This document shows positions 42,450 to 50,996 of a DNA stretch of 64,000 nt, piece by piece (the first letter of the stretch is position 1; each line of letters starts with the position of its first letter). Position numbers and translations under genes: made by a program. A model generated the notes under the pieces. The model was given only the letters and a program-made list of their open reading frames with translations, searched no databases and was not told the origin of the DNA. This DNA is from Ascidiaceihabitans sp039975415 (GTDB lineage: Bacteria; Pseudomonadota; Alphaproteobacteria; Rhodobacterales; Rhodobacteraceae), in NCBI RefSeq assembly GCF_039975415.1, contig NZ_JBDWHD010000014.1. One strand, given 5' to 3'.

Positions 42450-43094
42450 TCAGTCGTTATCGGTTTCACCGGCCCCGGCACCCGCCAACCGCGACGCTTC
42501 AGTGTCGGGGGCAAACGTCCGATGGCCAAACGCCAACAAAGCTGTCCAGTCTTCGGTTGCAATCCGTAGACGCGCTTGCGGTTGAAAGACGCGATTGGCC
42601 TGTAGTTCTGCCGACCATGTCACCGCCCGTGTCGACTGCGCGTTCAAGGTATCGGGGCTTGCATCCAAAAACAGCGCATTCGGCGTTGCCGTGAAAGCGG
42701 CCCCATCCCACGCGACTGAAACCGGACCGTCCGTTAGGCTTGCGGCCATAGCTGCGAAAGGCAGCAGCAAGATCGGCACAAAGCAGGGCCCAAAGTCAAT
42801 GGTCCGGCCTGCGGCGAGTGTTGCCGCCATATCCGACACCGCCGCCCCGCTGACAAGCGGACACAGCGCACCTGCTGACGCGGTCCACACACCTGCGTCC
42901 GACTGCGGCGAAAACAACTGGTAAGGTTTGTCGTCAAATCCGGTCAAAAGCTGTGCCAATGCCTTTGGCCCCGACAATCCTTGTGCCGCAAGCCAGCGCA
43001 CTGCTTTGCCGGCATCTTCTGCCAGCCCCCAAGGCACACCAGCCCCCCAAGCGGCACGTTTGGCTGTGGTTTCGACTTCGTTTAGTGAATACAC
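42450..43094 (-). CDS. DUF3726-like protein
   Basis: 214 residues, Ala-rich, no signal peptide. Starts SLNEVETTAKRAAWGAGVPW, GLAEDAGKAVRWLAAQG, a pattern I associate with DUF3726, of unknown function. Cysteines lie in GALCPLVSG and GPCFVPILLLP. It is the last gene of a four-gene minus-strand operon and overlaps the end of the 568-aa gene by 13 bases. I infer a role in the same catabolic pathway. Confidence 0.72.
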   Translation of the reverse strand: MYSLNEVETTAKRAAWGAGVPWGLAEDAGKAVRWLAAQGLSGPKALAQLLTGFDDKPYQLFSPQSDAGVWTASAGALCPLVSGAAVSDMAATLAAGRTIDFGPCFVPILLLPFAAMAASLTDGPVSVAWDGAAFTATPNALFLDASPDTLNAQSTRAVTWSAELQANRVFQPQARLRIATEDWTALLAFGHRTFAPDTEASRLAGAGAGETDND

Positions 43095-44788
43095 GCGTTT
43101 GCCCTTGCTGCACTTGGATAGGACCAGTCGTCATCATCTGACTGCGTCAACTCATGCGGAAACGGGGCGTTCTGGAACATGGTGATCCGCACCCAACGGT
43201 CTGACCTTGGGTCAAAATGGGTCGCCCCAAAGAAGGACAGCTTGCAGCGCAGCAAATCAATCGGCAGCATTTTGGCGGCGATCGTGTTGTCGCGAATTTC
43301 TGCATAGGGGTGGTGCGCCACGATCTGCGCCCGACGCGCCACATGTCTGTGTTGCGGATATTTCATCAAGAAAGCGGCCAATGTAGGCGGGTTTGCATCA
43401 CGTGAAGCCCAATCCACCAGATCCTCGTAGAACCGCGCAGCATCACGGCCCGGCGCCAAGGGTTGTTCGTAGGGCTCAATCGGCTCTTCAAAGCGTTCAC
43501 CCAAGCGCGGTTCCAGCTTTTCTTCTGACGTGTACCAGACCCGCGCCACGTTGTCGGACGTTTGCCAATCTGTATCAATCGCCCACCCAAACACGTCCCG
43601 CAGCACCTCTTGCATACGCGTCACGGACATCGCGCCGTCTATGGCAAAGACCGCACTTTCGTCCGCGCCCATCGTCCCCGTCAGATCATCGACCAATGCG
43701 CCATAGGGTTCTAACATCATCGACACCAACAGCTCTTGGCCTTCTGTGCTTAGGTGTTGCTCAGACCAACGATACAGATGGTCCCAAGGTGCATCACCGT
43801 CCAACACGTCCGCATCAACATGCGCGATCAACAGGCTTAGGTCCGCCTTTAAATCCGCGATTTTATCAACCTGGATCGGATGGGTCGATTGCCAAATTTT
43901 GACGTTGTATTGCGCCCGCCGCACCACGTCGCAGAACACAGCTTTCTCGGACGCGTTTGCGTGGCCTATGCCGCGCACTCGTGCCAACGCCACTTCACGC
44001 GCGGTTATCCAATTGTTCAGCAACACAGGATGGTTCACGATGAAGGGTGCCATCCCCAATCCAGTCGAATTGCCCACACCAAATTGGCGGCGCAGTTCCG
44101 GGGCCATTGCAACGGCGGTATCGGGTGACCGCAGCTTGGCCATGTGTTCAACCAAATCAAGAGCATAGGCGCGGATCAAAAATACGGCCAGCATTTCGGT
44201 TTGGAAGGGCAAAGCGCCAGCGGCGTGGTCTGCGGCTCCGAATTTGCCGGACCCGTATACAGCTGTCGTGCGCATCAAATATCCAACGGCCGCAATCTGG
44301 GCAGGATCGGGTTGCATCCCTTCTGCCAACCGCGACACAACATGTTCGAACAAGCGCACGGACCGGTTGGCGCGTGACAAGGACACTTCGGAAGATGTCA
44401 CCCGACCGGCTTCTTGTTTGGGGACATTGCGGCGCAAACGGTCGATGTCGTCAGCGGATGGCACACCTTTGCACAGGGTAAATGTCGAATCCCATGCGTG
44501 GGCGATGACACGATCCGACCGCTGTTCTGGCGGCAAGTCATGTCCGAAACACACCAAACTATATGTCGCGTCGGGACCATGTGCTGTATAGACGGCGTGG
44601 CCGACACCCTTGACGTCCATGTCAAAGACCGGCCGCGAAAATTGCCAGTTTTCGGTCTTCAACCGGCGCAGCAAGGTGCGCATGAAGGACAAGCGGCTTT
44701 GGTGAAAAGACCCCATACGGGCCAAACGCATCACGGTCGCAGGATCACGTAATGCAATTTGCGGGTGCTCAACCTGTTCAGCTTTCAT
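43082..44788 (-). CDS. Uncharacterised 568-aa protein of the dipeptidase/ALDH cluster
   Basis: 568 residues, soluble, no recognised domain. Landmarks: HGPDATYSLVCFGHDLPPEQ near 90, HAWDSTFTLCKG, GYLMRTTAVYGSGKFGAADH near 205, RQFGVGNSTGLGMAPFIVNH near 265, and a C-terminal YEDLVDWASRD, SFFGATHFDPRSDRWVRITM. The glycine-rich GNSTGLGMAPF and GSGKFG stretches look like active-site loops, but I cannot match them to a fold. GAAAGGATC precedes the ATG. Encoded between an atypical dipeptidase and DUF3726; probably an enzyme of the same pathway. Confidence 0.75.
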   Translation of the reverse strand: MKAEQVEHPQIALRDPATVMRLARMGSFHQSRLSFMRTLLRRLKTENWQFSRPVFDMDVKGVGHAVYTAHGPDATYSLVCFGHDLPPEQRSDRVIAHAWDSTFTLCKGVPSADDIDRLRRNVPKQEAGRVTSSEVSLSRANRSVRLFEHVVSRLAEGMQPDPAQIAAVGYLMRTTAVYGSGKFGAADHAAGALPFQTEMLAVFLIRAYALDLVEHMAKLRSPDTAVAMAPELRRQFGVGNSTGLGMAPFIVNHPVLLNNWITAREVALARVRGIGHANASEKAVFCDVVRRAQYNVKIWQSTHPIQVDKIADLKADLSLLIAHVDADVLDGDAPWDHLYRWSEQHLSTEGQELLVSMMLEPYGALVDDLTGTMGADESAVFAIDGAMSVTRMQEVLRDVFGWAIDTDWQTSDNVARVWYTSEEKLEPRLGERFEEPIEPYEQPLAPGRDAARFYEDLVDWASRDANPPTLAAFLMKYPQHRHVARRAQIVAHHPYAEIRDNTIAAKMLPIDLLRCKLSFFGATHFDPRSDRWVRITMFQNAPFPHELTQSDDDDWSYPSAARANACIH

Positions 44789-44821
44789 GGCCGATCCTTT
44801 CGTGTGTCTTAGTGCGTTCGT

Positions 44822-45805
44822 CTATTTGGGCCCAAAGTTCTCAGCATAAAAACGGTGCCAGTTTCCGCCCATGATGCCTGCTGCTTCGTCTGGCGAAAAT
44901 CCCGCAGCCCTAAGGCCATTTTCGATGTTGTCAAAATCGCGGTTGTCTTCGAACCAATAGGGCATGGGTGGAAATCCGGGCGCCGCCGCTGACCCTTCAC
45001 CATAGTCGATTTGCTTGCTCCACCGTCCAACGCGCATCCATTCAACAACGCTATCGGGATGATCCTGGCACAGATCCGTGCCGATTCCCAAACGGTCAGG
45101 TCCGAATTTTTCAGCCGTGCGGGCAATCATCCCGCAAAAATTTTCCAAGGTGCAATCCGACTTGTCTTTCAGGTGATGCGGATAGACCGAAAACCCTAAC
45201 ATTCCGCCATTTTGTGTGACCGCGCGGATCACGTCGTCTTTCTTGTTGCGCAGCGCAGGGCACCACTCATAGGGGTTGGCATGGGTGATCGCGATGGGGC
45301 GTTCAGAAATATCCGCCGCCTCAATCGTGGACCGGTCACCTGAGTGGCTCATGTCGATGACAAGGCCCACGCGGTTCATTTCCTTGATGACCTGTTTGCC
45401 CATGCGTGTGATGCCGCTGTCTTCGTCTTCATAGCAGCCCGTCGCCAGCAAAGACTGGTTGTTGTAGGTCAACTGCATGAAGCGCGCACCAAGGCTGTGC
45501 ACGATTTCCACCAAACCGATGTCGTCTTCGATGGGGCTGGGGTTCTGGAACCCAAAGAAGATCGCCGTGCGTCCTGTGTCTTGAGCCACCTGCACGTCCG
45601 ACGCCCACTGCCCCTTCACGATCAGGTCAGGGTACTGTTCGAACCAGCGGTTCCACTGTTCAAAATTCAGCACCGTTTCGCGGAAGTTCTCGTGGTAGGC
45701 GATGGTCACATGCACCGCGTCCACACCACCTTCGCGCATCTGGCGGAAAATCTTTTCCGACCAGTTGGCGTATTGCAAGTTGTCGATGCGCGGGGTGCGT
45801 TGCAT
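44822..45805 (-). CDS. Membrane (renal-type) dipeptidase-family protein with altered metal site
   Basis: 327 residues, peptidase M19 fold. GLVIDMSHSGDRST and IAITHANPYEWCPALRNKKD carry the two late metal His residues, and GIGTDLCQDH is conserved. The canonical N-terminal HxD is replaced by RIDNLQYANW, and the bridging Glu position reads FGFQNPSPIEDD. The same changes occur in the Pseudomonas 'dipeptidase' beside dimethylglycine/betaine genes (PA5396 in memory). The start overlaps the dehydrogenase stop (TGATG). It may act on a small amide or amidine rather than dipeptides. Confidence 0.82.
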   Translation of the reverse strand: MQRTPRIDNLQYANWSEKIFRQMREGGVDAVHVTIAYHENFRETVLNFEQWNRWFEQYPDLIVKGQWASDVQVAQDTGRTAIFFGFQNPSPIEDDIGLVEIVHSLGARFMQLTYNNQSLLATGCYEDEDSGITRMGKQVIKEMNRVGLVIDMSHSGDRSTIEAADISERPIAITHANPYEWCPALRNKKDDVIRAVTQNGGMLGFSVYPHHLKDKSDCTLENFCGMIARTAEKFGPDRLGIGTDLCQDHPDSVVEWMRVGRWSKQIDYGEGSAAAPGFPPMPYWFEDNRDFDNIENGLRAAGFSPDEAAGIMGGNWHRFYAENFGPK

Positions 45806-47256
45806 CACAATGGCGTCCCGGCGCTGATGTAGGCGGTTTTGACTGTGGTGTAGAATTCCGCAGCCGCTTTGCCTTGTTCGCGCGGCCCGTAAGAGCTGTC
45901 GCCCCGTCCCCCGAACGGCACGTGATAATCGGTGCCCGCCGTCGGCAGGTTCACCGTGACCACGCCTGTGCGCGCGTTGCGGCGGAAATGTGTGGCGCGG
46001 GCAAGGTTCTGCGTGACGATGCCAGACGTGAGACCAAAGTTGGTATCGTTGACTGTGGCAAGGGCTTCGGCGTAGCTGTCGACTTTGATCACGGACGTCA
46101 GCGGCGCAAACATTTCCTCGCGGTTGATGCGCATATCGTTGGTTGTGTTCAAGAAGACGCCCGGTGACATGTAAAAGCCATCATGCGGCATTTCCAAACG
46201 CGCCCCGCCACAGGCCAGTTCCGCACCCTCGGACACACCAAGGGTCGCGTATTCAAGATTTTCCATCAATTGCTGTTGGCTGACAACTGGCCCCATTTGC
46301 GTGCCTTCGCCCAGCGCATGGCCAACTTTCATGGCTTGCGTGCCAGCCACCAGTTTTTCGACAAACGCATCGTGGATGCTGGCGTGGACAACAAGGCGTG
46401 AGGACGCCGTGCATTTCTGGCCCGTTCCGCCAAAGGCACCGCCCAGCGCCAAAGTAACTGCCAGATCAAGGTCCGCATCATCCATCACAGCCAATGCGTT
46501 TTTCGATCCCATTTCCATCTGCACTTTGGTCAGGTTCTGGATGGCGGCCGATGCGATGCCTTTGCCCACAGGCACGGACCCCGTGAAGGAAATCGCGTCG
46601 ATCTTGGGGCTTTCCACAAGACGCTGGCCGATATCGCTGCCCGACCCCATGACCAAACTAAACAATCCTTTCGGAATATCCTGACGTGTGATGATTTCAG
46701 TCAACGCCACGGCAGAGGCCGGGGTCATGTTGGCAGGCTTCCAAACAACAGCGTTACCATAGCACAGCGCTGGCGCGATTTTCCAAGATGCCGTGGCTGT
46801 TGGAAAGTTCCATGGTGAAATGATGGCAACAGTGCCAACGGCTTCGCGACGCACATCGACTTCGACACCGGGGCGCACGGAATCGGCATTTTCACCCAAT
46901 TGGCGCAGACATTCAGCAGCGTAATATGTGAAGAACTGGCCGGCGCGGAACACTTCGCCTTTGCCTTCGGCCAATGGCTTGCCTTCTTCGCGGCAAAGCA
47001 ATGTGCCCAGTTCTTCGGCGCGTTCCATCATTTCGGTGCCGATGGCCATCAAGACGGCCTGCTTGCGTTCCATGCCGTAGGCTTCCCATTCGGCTTGGGC
47101 GCGGCGGGCCTGATCCAATGTGGCGTCCAGCTGGTCCGCACTGGCTTGCGCGAACATACCAATCACATCCGTCAGATCCGACGGGTTGCGGTTTTCGATG
47201 TGCGAAACCCCGTCCGTCCATTCACCTGCGATGTAGTTTTTGCGAAGATCTTGCAT
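45805..47256 (-). CDS. Aldehyde dehydrogenase, alpha-ketoglutarate-semialdehyde type
   Basis: 483 residues. Has ISPWNFPTATASWKIAPAL, FTGSVPVGKGI, MEMGSKNALAVMDDADLD (Glu general base in MEMGS) and catalytic Cys in GTGQKCTASSRLVV; the GQ(K/R)CTASSR context is that of alpha-ketoglutaric semialdehyde (2,5-dioxovalerate) dehydrogenases. It oxidises an aldehyde acid with NAD(P). It heads the dipeptidase/568-aa/DUF3726 operon downstream of a LysR gene. Confidence 0.85.
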   Translation of the reverse strand: MQDLRKNYIAGEWTDGVSHIENRNPSDLTDVIGMFAQASADQLDATLDQARRAQAEWEAYGMERKQAVLMAIGTEMMERAEELGTLLCREEGKPLAEGKGEVFRAGQFFTYYAAECLRQLGENADSVRPGVEVDVRREAVGTVAIISPWNFPTATASWKIAPALCYGNAVVWKPANMTPASAVALTEIITRQDIPKGLFSLVMGSGSDIGQRLVESPKIDAISFTGSVPVGKGIASAAIQNLTKVQMEMGSKNALAVMDDADLDLAVTLALGGAFGGTGQKCTASSRLVVHASIHDAFVEKLVAGTQAMKVGHALGEGTQMGPVVSQQQLMENLEYATLGVSEGAELACGGARLEMPHDGFYMSPGVFLNTTNDMRINREEMFAPLTSVIKVDSYAEALATVNDTNFGLTSGIVTQNLARATHFRRNARTGVVTVNLPTAGTDYHVPFGGRGDSSYGPREQGKAAAEFYTTVKTAYISAGTPL

Positions 47257-47319
47257 GATATGTCCTTTGAAAGCGCGCTAAGTTGCACCACGCATAGGAC
47301 AGCTTTCAGATTCAGGCAC

Positions 47320-47354
47320 TCAGAAAATTCTGTATCTTTATTCAGAATTTCTGA
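47320..47354. promoter_or_regulatory. Near-perfect inverted repeat at the LysR gene 3' end
   Basis: TCAGAAAATTCTG (47320-47332) and CAGAATTTCTGA (47343-47354) pair except for one unpaired base. It spans the LysR stop codon and lies 64 bases upstream of the aldehyde dehydrogenase start. AT-rich symmetry fits either a LysR-type operator or a weak terminator. Confidence 0.4.
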
Positions 47355-48247
47355 ATTTCCGGCACAGTGGAAAACGAATCCGCCGCCACGGCCTTTTCCA
47401 AAGCGTCCAAAAAGGCGCGCGCAGCAGGCATCAGCATATGCGACCGCGACGACATGACCGACACCGTTCGCCGTGTGGCAATGTCTACCAATGGCAGAAA
47501 TGCCAGATCATCCTGCAATCCGGGTGCCGCCATACGCGGCAATATCGTGATGCCGACCCCTTCGCGCACAAGGCTTAGCAACGTCGTGCTGTTTGGCACC
47601 CGCAACCGTGATTTGGCCAAAAACGGCGCGAAATCGGGGTCTGTGATCAGATCGCACAATCCGTTTGCGATCAACGCATGGTCCCCCATGTTGCGCCACG
47701 TCAAACGATCCCATTCCTGCACCAACGGATTGTCCTTGCGGCATACCACCCCAAAACTGTCGCTGAACAAAGCCCGACGCAACATGCCTTCTGTGTCGGG
47801 CAACGATCCGATGCCAATATCGGCCCGTTCGTGGAACAATTCTTCTGCAATGGCCGCTGAATCCATATCACGGATTTCCACCTGCACCTGCGGGTGGTCG
47901 GTTGTAAAGGCACGGATCACCGGCGGCAAAAGTGTCGTGGCCACCGATGGGGTGACAGCCAAGCGCAGATACCCCAGCTTTGAGCGTGATATGCCTTCGA
48001 TGACTGTAACAGTGTTTTCAAAATGGCCAACTTCGCGGCGCGCTTCCTCATAGATCAATGCGCCCAGCGCCGTCAGCCGCGACTTGCGGGCGGTTTCAAA
48101 CAAAGGCGATCCGATGTGGTCTTCGAATTGCTTCAACATCATGGACACAGCAGATGGCGTGCGCCCCAAGGCCTGTGCCGCATCTGACAAACTGCCGTGT
48201 TGGGCCACCATCGTAAAACACTTTAACATTTCCAGCTTGATCGCCAA
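47342..48247 (-). CDS. LysR-family transcriptional regulator
   Basis: 301 residues with a TTG start preceded by GGGGA. The N-terminal winged HTH reads MLKCFTMVAQHGSLSDAAQALGRTPSAVSMMLKQFE (core SLSDAAQALGRTPSAVS), and the rest is a periplasmic-binding-like effector domain (YLRLAVTPSVATTLLPPVI). It probably controls the downstream aldehyde dehydrogenase-dipeptidase operon and the divergent RidA gene. Effector unknown. Confidence 0.9.
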   Translation of the reverse strand: MAIKLEMLKCFTMVAQHGSLSDAAQALGRTPSAVSMMLKQFEDHIGSPLFETARKSRLTALGALIYEEARREVGHFENTVTVIEGISRSKLGYLRLAVTPSVATTLLPPVIRAFTTDHPQVQVEIRDMDSAAIAEELFHERADIGIGSLPDTEGMLRRALFSDSFGVVCRKDNPLVQEWDRLTWRNMGDHALIANGLCDLITDPDFAPFLAKSRLRVPNSTTLLSLVREGVGITILPRMAAPGLQDDLAFLPLVDIATRRTVSVMSSRSHMLMPAARAFLDALEKAVAADSFSTVPEIQKF

Positions 48248-48357
48248 TTTCAGATCCCCTGAAGCCTAATCAACATATTTGTGTTTGCCTTAATCCTTGT
48301 CTTGAGTCCATTGATCCTTATCCGCAGTGCATCTGCCCTACCAAAAGGACCCTTCCC

Positions 48358-48699
48358 ATGATCGAACGCATTGAAACCGGCACACGCTCATCCAAGATTG
48401 TAAAACACAACGGCGTGGCTTACCTGACCGGCCAAGTGGCAGAAGGCGACACCATTCAGGAACAGACCCGCATCTGTCTGGAAAAAATCGATGCCTTGTT
48501 GGCGCAGGCGGGGTCGTCGCGTGAAAACATGTTGCGTGTCACGATCTGGCTGGCAGACATGAGCGACTTTGCGGGCCTAAACGAAGTCTGGAATGCTTGG
48601 GTGCCAGAAGGCCACGCGCCCGCACGCGCATGCGGCGAAGCCAAACTGGCGCGCGCCGAGCTGAAGGTGGAATTCATCGTGGACGCCGCCTACGATTAA
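48358..48699 (+). CDS. RidA family protein (YjgF/YER057c/UK114)
   Basis: 113 residues, the family length. SSKIVKHNGVAYLTGQVAE, TRICLEKIDALLAQAGSSRE, VTIWLADMSDFAGLNEVWNA and PARACGEAKLARAELKVEFI match RidA; the conserved Arg that binds the imine carboxylate is in PARA. RidA-type proteins hydrolyse reactive enamines/imines. The gene is divergent from LysR, tying imine chemistry to this cluster. AAGGACC precedes the ATG. Confidence 0.92.
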   Translation: MIERIETGTRSSKIVKHNGVAYLTGQVAEGDTIQEQTRICLEKIDALLAQAGSSRENMLRVTIWLADMSDFAGLNEVWNAWVPEGHAPARACGEAKLARAELKVEFIVDAAYD

Positions 48700-48730
48700 G
48701 CCGCGTCAACAACACCCGAGACGTCGGGGG

Positions 48731-49735
48731 TCAGTCCCCCCGGCGTTCTGATTGCGCCCAAACGCTAGGGGCTTGCCCCGTCACTCGCAAGAATTCGCGA
48801 TTGAAGTTGGACTTGGTGTTGAACCCTGCCGTCAGCATTGCCGATGTCACACTGTCCCCCGCCGCCAGCGCATCGCAGGCCGCGGCCACCCGACGTGCGT
48901 TGATATAGCGTGATACATTTTCGCCCGTGCTGCGATTGATCGCGCCGCTCAGTTGTTTCACAGGCACCCCAAGCTTGCGGGACATCCGGTCCAACGTCAG
49001 GTCTGGATCAAGATACAGCTTTTGCTGCGTCACCATCCCGTCAAGTCGCGTCATGATCTGCGCATCTGCCTCTATATCCACCGGAGGCGCTGCAGCATTG
49101 GTGTCCCTTTGTTCAGGCGCCACATGTAAATTGCGCGACAAGCTCAAGCCCCCAACCAACAACAAATTGCCGGTCACAGAGATGCTGATAATCACCGGTT
49201 GCCACGCGCCGTAGCCTGCCAGTTGCGTGATCACGATCAGAACATCGCTTAGGGCCGACGCCATCAATGATGCCCCGATGACCGCCCAGATCACTGATGG
49301 TACGCCACCCGCCTCAAGCCGCAAGCGGGGCAAGGCATCGGCCCCTCTGCGCAGCACAATCAAGATTGCAATTCCGTACCCTACAAACAGCGCCGGGATC
49401 AGCACGTCCAGAACCTGTGGTGCAAACACAAGGCAAAATGCTGCAAAGGCAGGCGCCAGGAAATGGGCACCATCACGGTGCCACGCAAAACGGCGCACAG
49501 CCGTCGCTTGGAATGTCACCCATGACAAAGCGGGAATGAGGGCGGCGCCAACAGGTTGCACCATCCGGGCCGGCCCGACCCCGTAATGCTGCGCCAGAGC
49601 AATCACCGCCGACTGCATGGCACAGACCCCGATTAAGGCGGCCAAAAACCCATGCCGCCCTTCTCGCAACACAAGGTTCAGAAACAACACAACCAGCACA
49701 AAAGCGCCAAACATGGGGATCGGTAACGTCAGCAT
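48731..49735 (-). CDS. Membrane-anchored AraC-family transcriptional regulator
   Basis: 334 residues. The first about 205 have six or seven hydrophobic segments (for example MFGAFVLVVLFLNLVL and VPSVIWAVIGASLMASALS); residues about 230-330 are an AraC DNA-binding domain (TLDRMSRKLGVPVKQLSGAI, TSAMLTAGFNTKSNFNREF). Such 7TM-AraC proteins sense a signal in the membrane. AAAGGAG precedes the ATG. It is divergent from a secreted hydrolase with a perfect inverted repeat between them. Confidence 0.88.
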   Translation of the reverse strand: MLTLPIPMFGAFVLVVLFLNLVLREGRHGFLAALIGVCAMQSAVIALAQHYGVGPARMVQPVGAALIPALSWVTFQATAVRRFAWHRDGAHFLAPAFAAFCLVFAPQVLDVLIPALFVGYGIAILIVLRRGADALPRLRLEAGGVPSVIWAVIGASLMASALSDVLIVITQLAGYGAWQPVIISISVTGNLLLVGGLSLSRNLHVAPEQRDTNAAAPPVDIEADAQIMTRLDGMVTQQKLYLDPDLTLDRMSRKLGVPVKQLSGAINRSTGENVSRYINARRVAAACDALAAGDSVTSAMLTAGFNTKSNFNREFLRVTGQAPSVWAQSERRGD

Positions 49736-49762
49736 AGGGTCTCCTTTACCCGATTAGGTTTA

Positions 49763-49805
49763 GTCCTAAAACCGGATCTGCGCGTCCTCGAACCGGTTTT
49801 AGGAC
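49763..49805. promoter_or_regulatory. 13-bp perfect inverted repeat, candidate AraC operator
   Basis: GTCCTAAAACCGG (49763-49775) and CCGGTTTTAGGAC (49793-49805) are separated by 17 bases in the 132-base divergent promoter region, about 30 bases centre to centre (roughly three helical turns). This suits two regulator half-sites on one DNA face controlling both the AraC gene and the hydrolase. Confidence 0.6.
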
Positions 49806-49867
49806 GCAGTATTTTTGCGGCACCGCCATGTCTGGATCATCAAAACCGTGAAACAGGAGCCTTCACA

Positions 49868-50887
49868 ATGACCTATGCATCGGCATTGACCGCCTATCTT
49901 TTGTCCGCAACAGCCCTTTTGGCAGACCCTGCAGGCTATGCGTTGAAAACCTATAACACACCACATCAGGATAACCCGATCGAGGGGGCCATCTGGTACC
50001 CTGCAACCCCCAAAGGGGCCGCCCAAGTCGTCAACCAGAACCCGGTGTTCTATGGCGTGCCTGTTCAACAGGATGCGGCCCCCGCGTCTGGCCAGCGTCC
50101 TACCGTTTTGCTGTCACATGGCATGGGCGGCAACTACAAAAGCCTGACTTGGTTGGGTGCGGGCTTGGCCGAACGCGGCGCCATCGTGGTTGCGGTCAAC
50201 CATCCGGCCAGCAGCACATGGGATTTCGACATCCGCGATGGCATGAACCATTGGACACGGGCCCAAGACCTAAGCGCCGCGTTGGATCAGATGCTGGCAG
50301 ACCCCACCATGGGTGATTTGATCGATCCACAGGCGATCATGGCCGCGGGATTTTCCTATGGCGGTTGGACAGCGCTGTCTTTGGGCGGACTTACAGGCAA
50401 TGTCGCAGCCTACGCCGCACATTGCGCCACCTATGGCGCCAAGTCTTCGCATTGTGATGACATCGCCAATGCAGGTGTGTCTTTTGCCGATCTAGATAAG
50501 GCCCTTTGGGATGCTTCATACAAAGACCCCCGCATAAGCATGGTGGCCGCCATTGATCCTGCGCTACATTGGAATCTGGGCGATAGCCATTTGTCGGGGC
50601 TGGTCAGCGACGTGCAACTTATTGCGTTGGGAGAAGGCGAAGACCGCTTGTTCGCAACTGACTTTGGGCCCGAAGGCAGCGGGTTCGGGGCGCAACTGCC
50701 GGATGCCACGCTGCGCACCTTGGCACCTGCCAGCCACTTCATGGCCCTTCCCTTGTGCAAGCCAAAGGGCGCCATGATCCTTGAAGAAGAAAACGATGAT
50801 CCCGTCTGCACCGACCCCGCAGGCGCGGACCGGGCCGCAGTGCATGCCGCCATAATTGACGGTCTCGCCACGCAATTGGGTCTGTAA
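49868..50887 (+). CDS. Secreted alpha/beta hydrolase (dienelactone/PAF-acetylhydrolase-like)
   Basis: 339 residues with a signal peptide (SALTAYLLSATALLADPAG). Oxyanion motif LLSHGMGGNYKS near residue 80, nucleophile elbow AAGFSYGGWTALS near 162 (GxSxG = GFSYG), a cysteine-bearing cap (HCATYGAKSSHCDD), and a final His in APASHFMALPL. It resembles predicted dienelactone hydrolase/platelet-activating-factor acetylhydrolase-like esterases. AGGAG precedes the ATG. Probably controlled by the divergent AraC regulator. Confidence 0.84.
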   Translation: MTYASALTAYLLSATALLADPAGYALKTYNTPHQDNPIEGAIWYPATPKGAAQVVNQNPVFYGVPVQQDAAPASGQRPTVLLSHGMGGNYKSLTWLGAGLAERGAIVVAVNHPASSTWDFDIRDGMNHWTRAQDLSAALDQMLADPTMGDLIDPQAIMAAGFSYGGWTALSLGGLTGNVAAYAAHCATYGAKSSHCDDIANAGVSFADLDKALWDASYKDPRISMVAAIDPALHWNLGDSHLSGLVSDVQLIALGEGEDRLFATDFGPEGSGFGAQLPDATLRTLAPASHFMALPLCKPKGAMILEEENDDPVCTDPAGADRAAVHAAIIDGLATQLGL

Positions 50888-50897
50888 ACACAACCCT

Positions 50898-50938
50898 GAG
50901 CGCCCCTTGCAACAGCACGTTGCGTCCGGGGCGCTCTT
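50898..50938 (+). terminator. Two-part hairpin between hydrolase gene and copA
   Basis: Outer arms GAGCGCCCC (50898-50906) and GGGGCGCTC (50928-50936) enclose an inner GCAAC/GTTGC stem. It starts 10 bases after the hydrolase stop. The T-tail is only two bases, so it may need Rho. TTGACC follows at 50937 and, 19 bases on, TATGGA; this long spacer recalls MerR/CueR-type copper promoters for copA, but a clear CueR dyad is not evident. Confidence 0.55.
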
Positions 50939-50996
50939 GACCTTGTGCCTGTGACGTCCCTTATGGAAGGAACACTTTAACGAAAGCCCTGCCCCG

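Noticed and set aside
50937..50967. CueR/MerR operator in the copA promoter
   Set aside because: The 19-base spacer is right for MerR-type control, but no clear ACCTTCC-like dyad could be drawn, so it is not listed as a feature.
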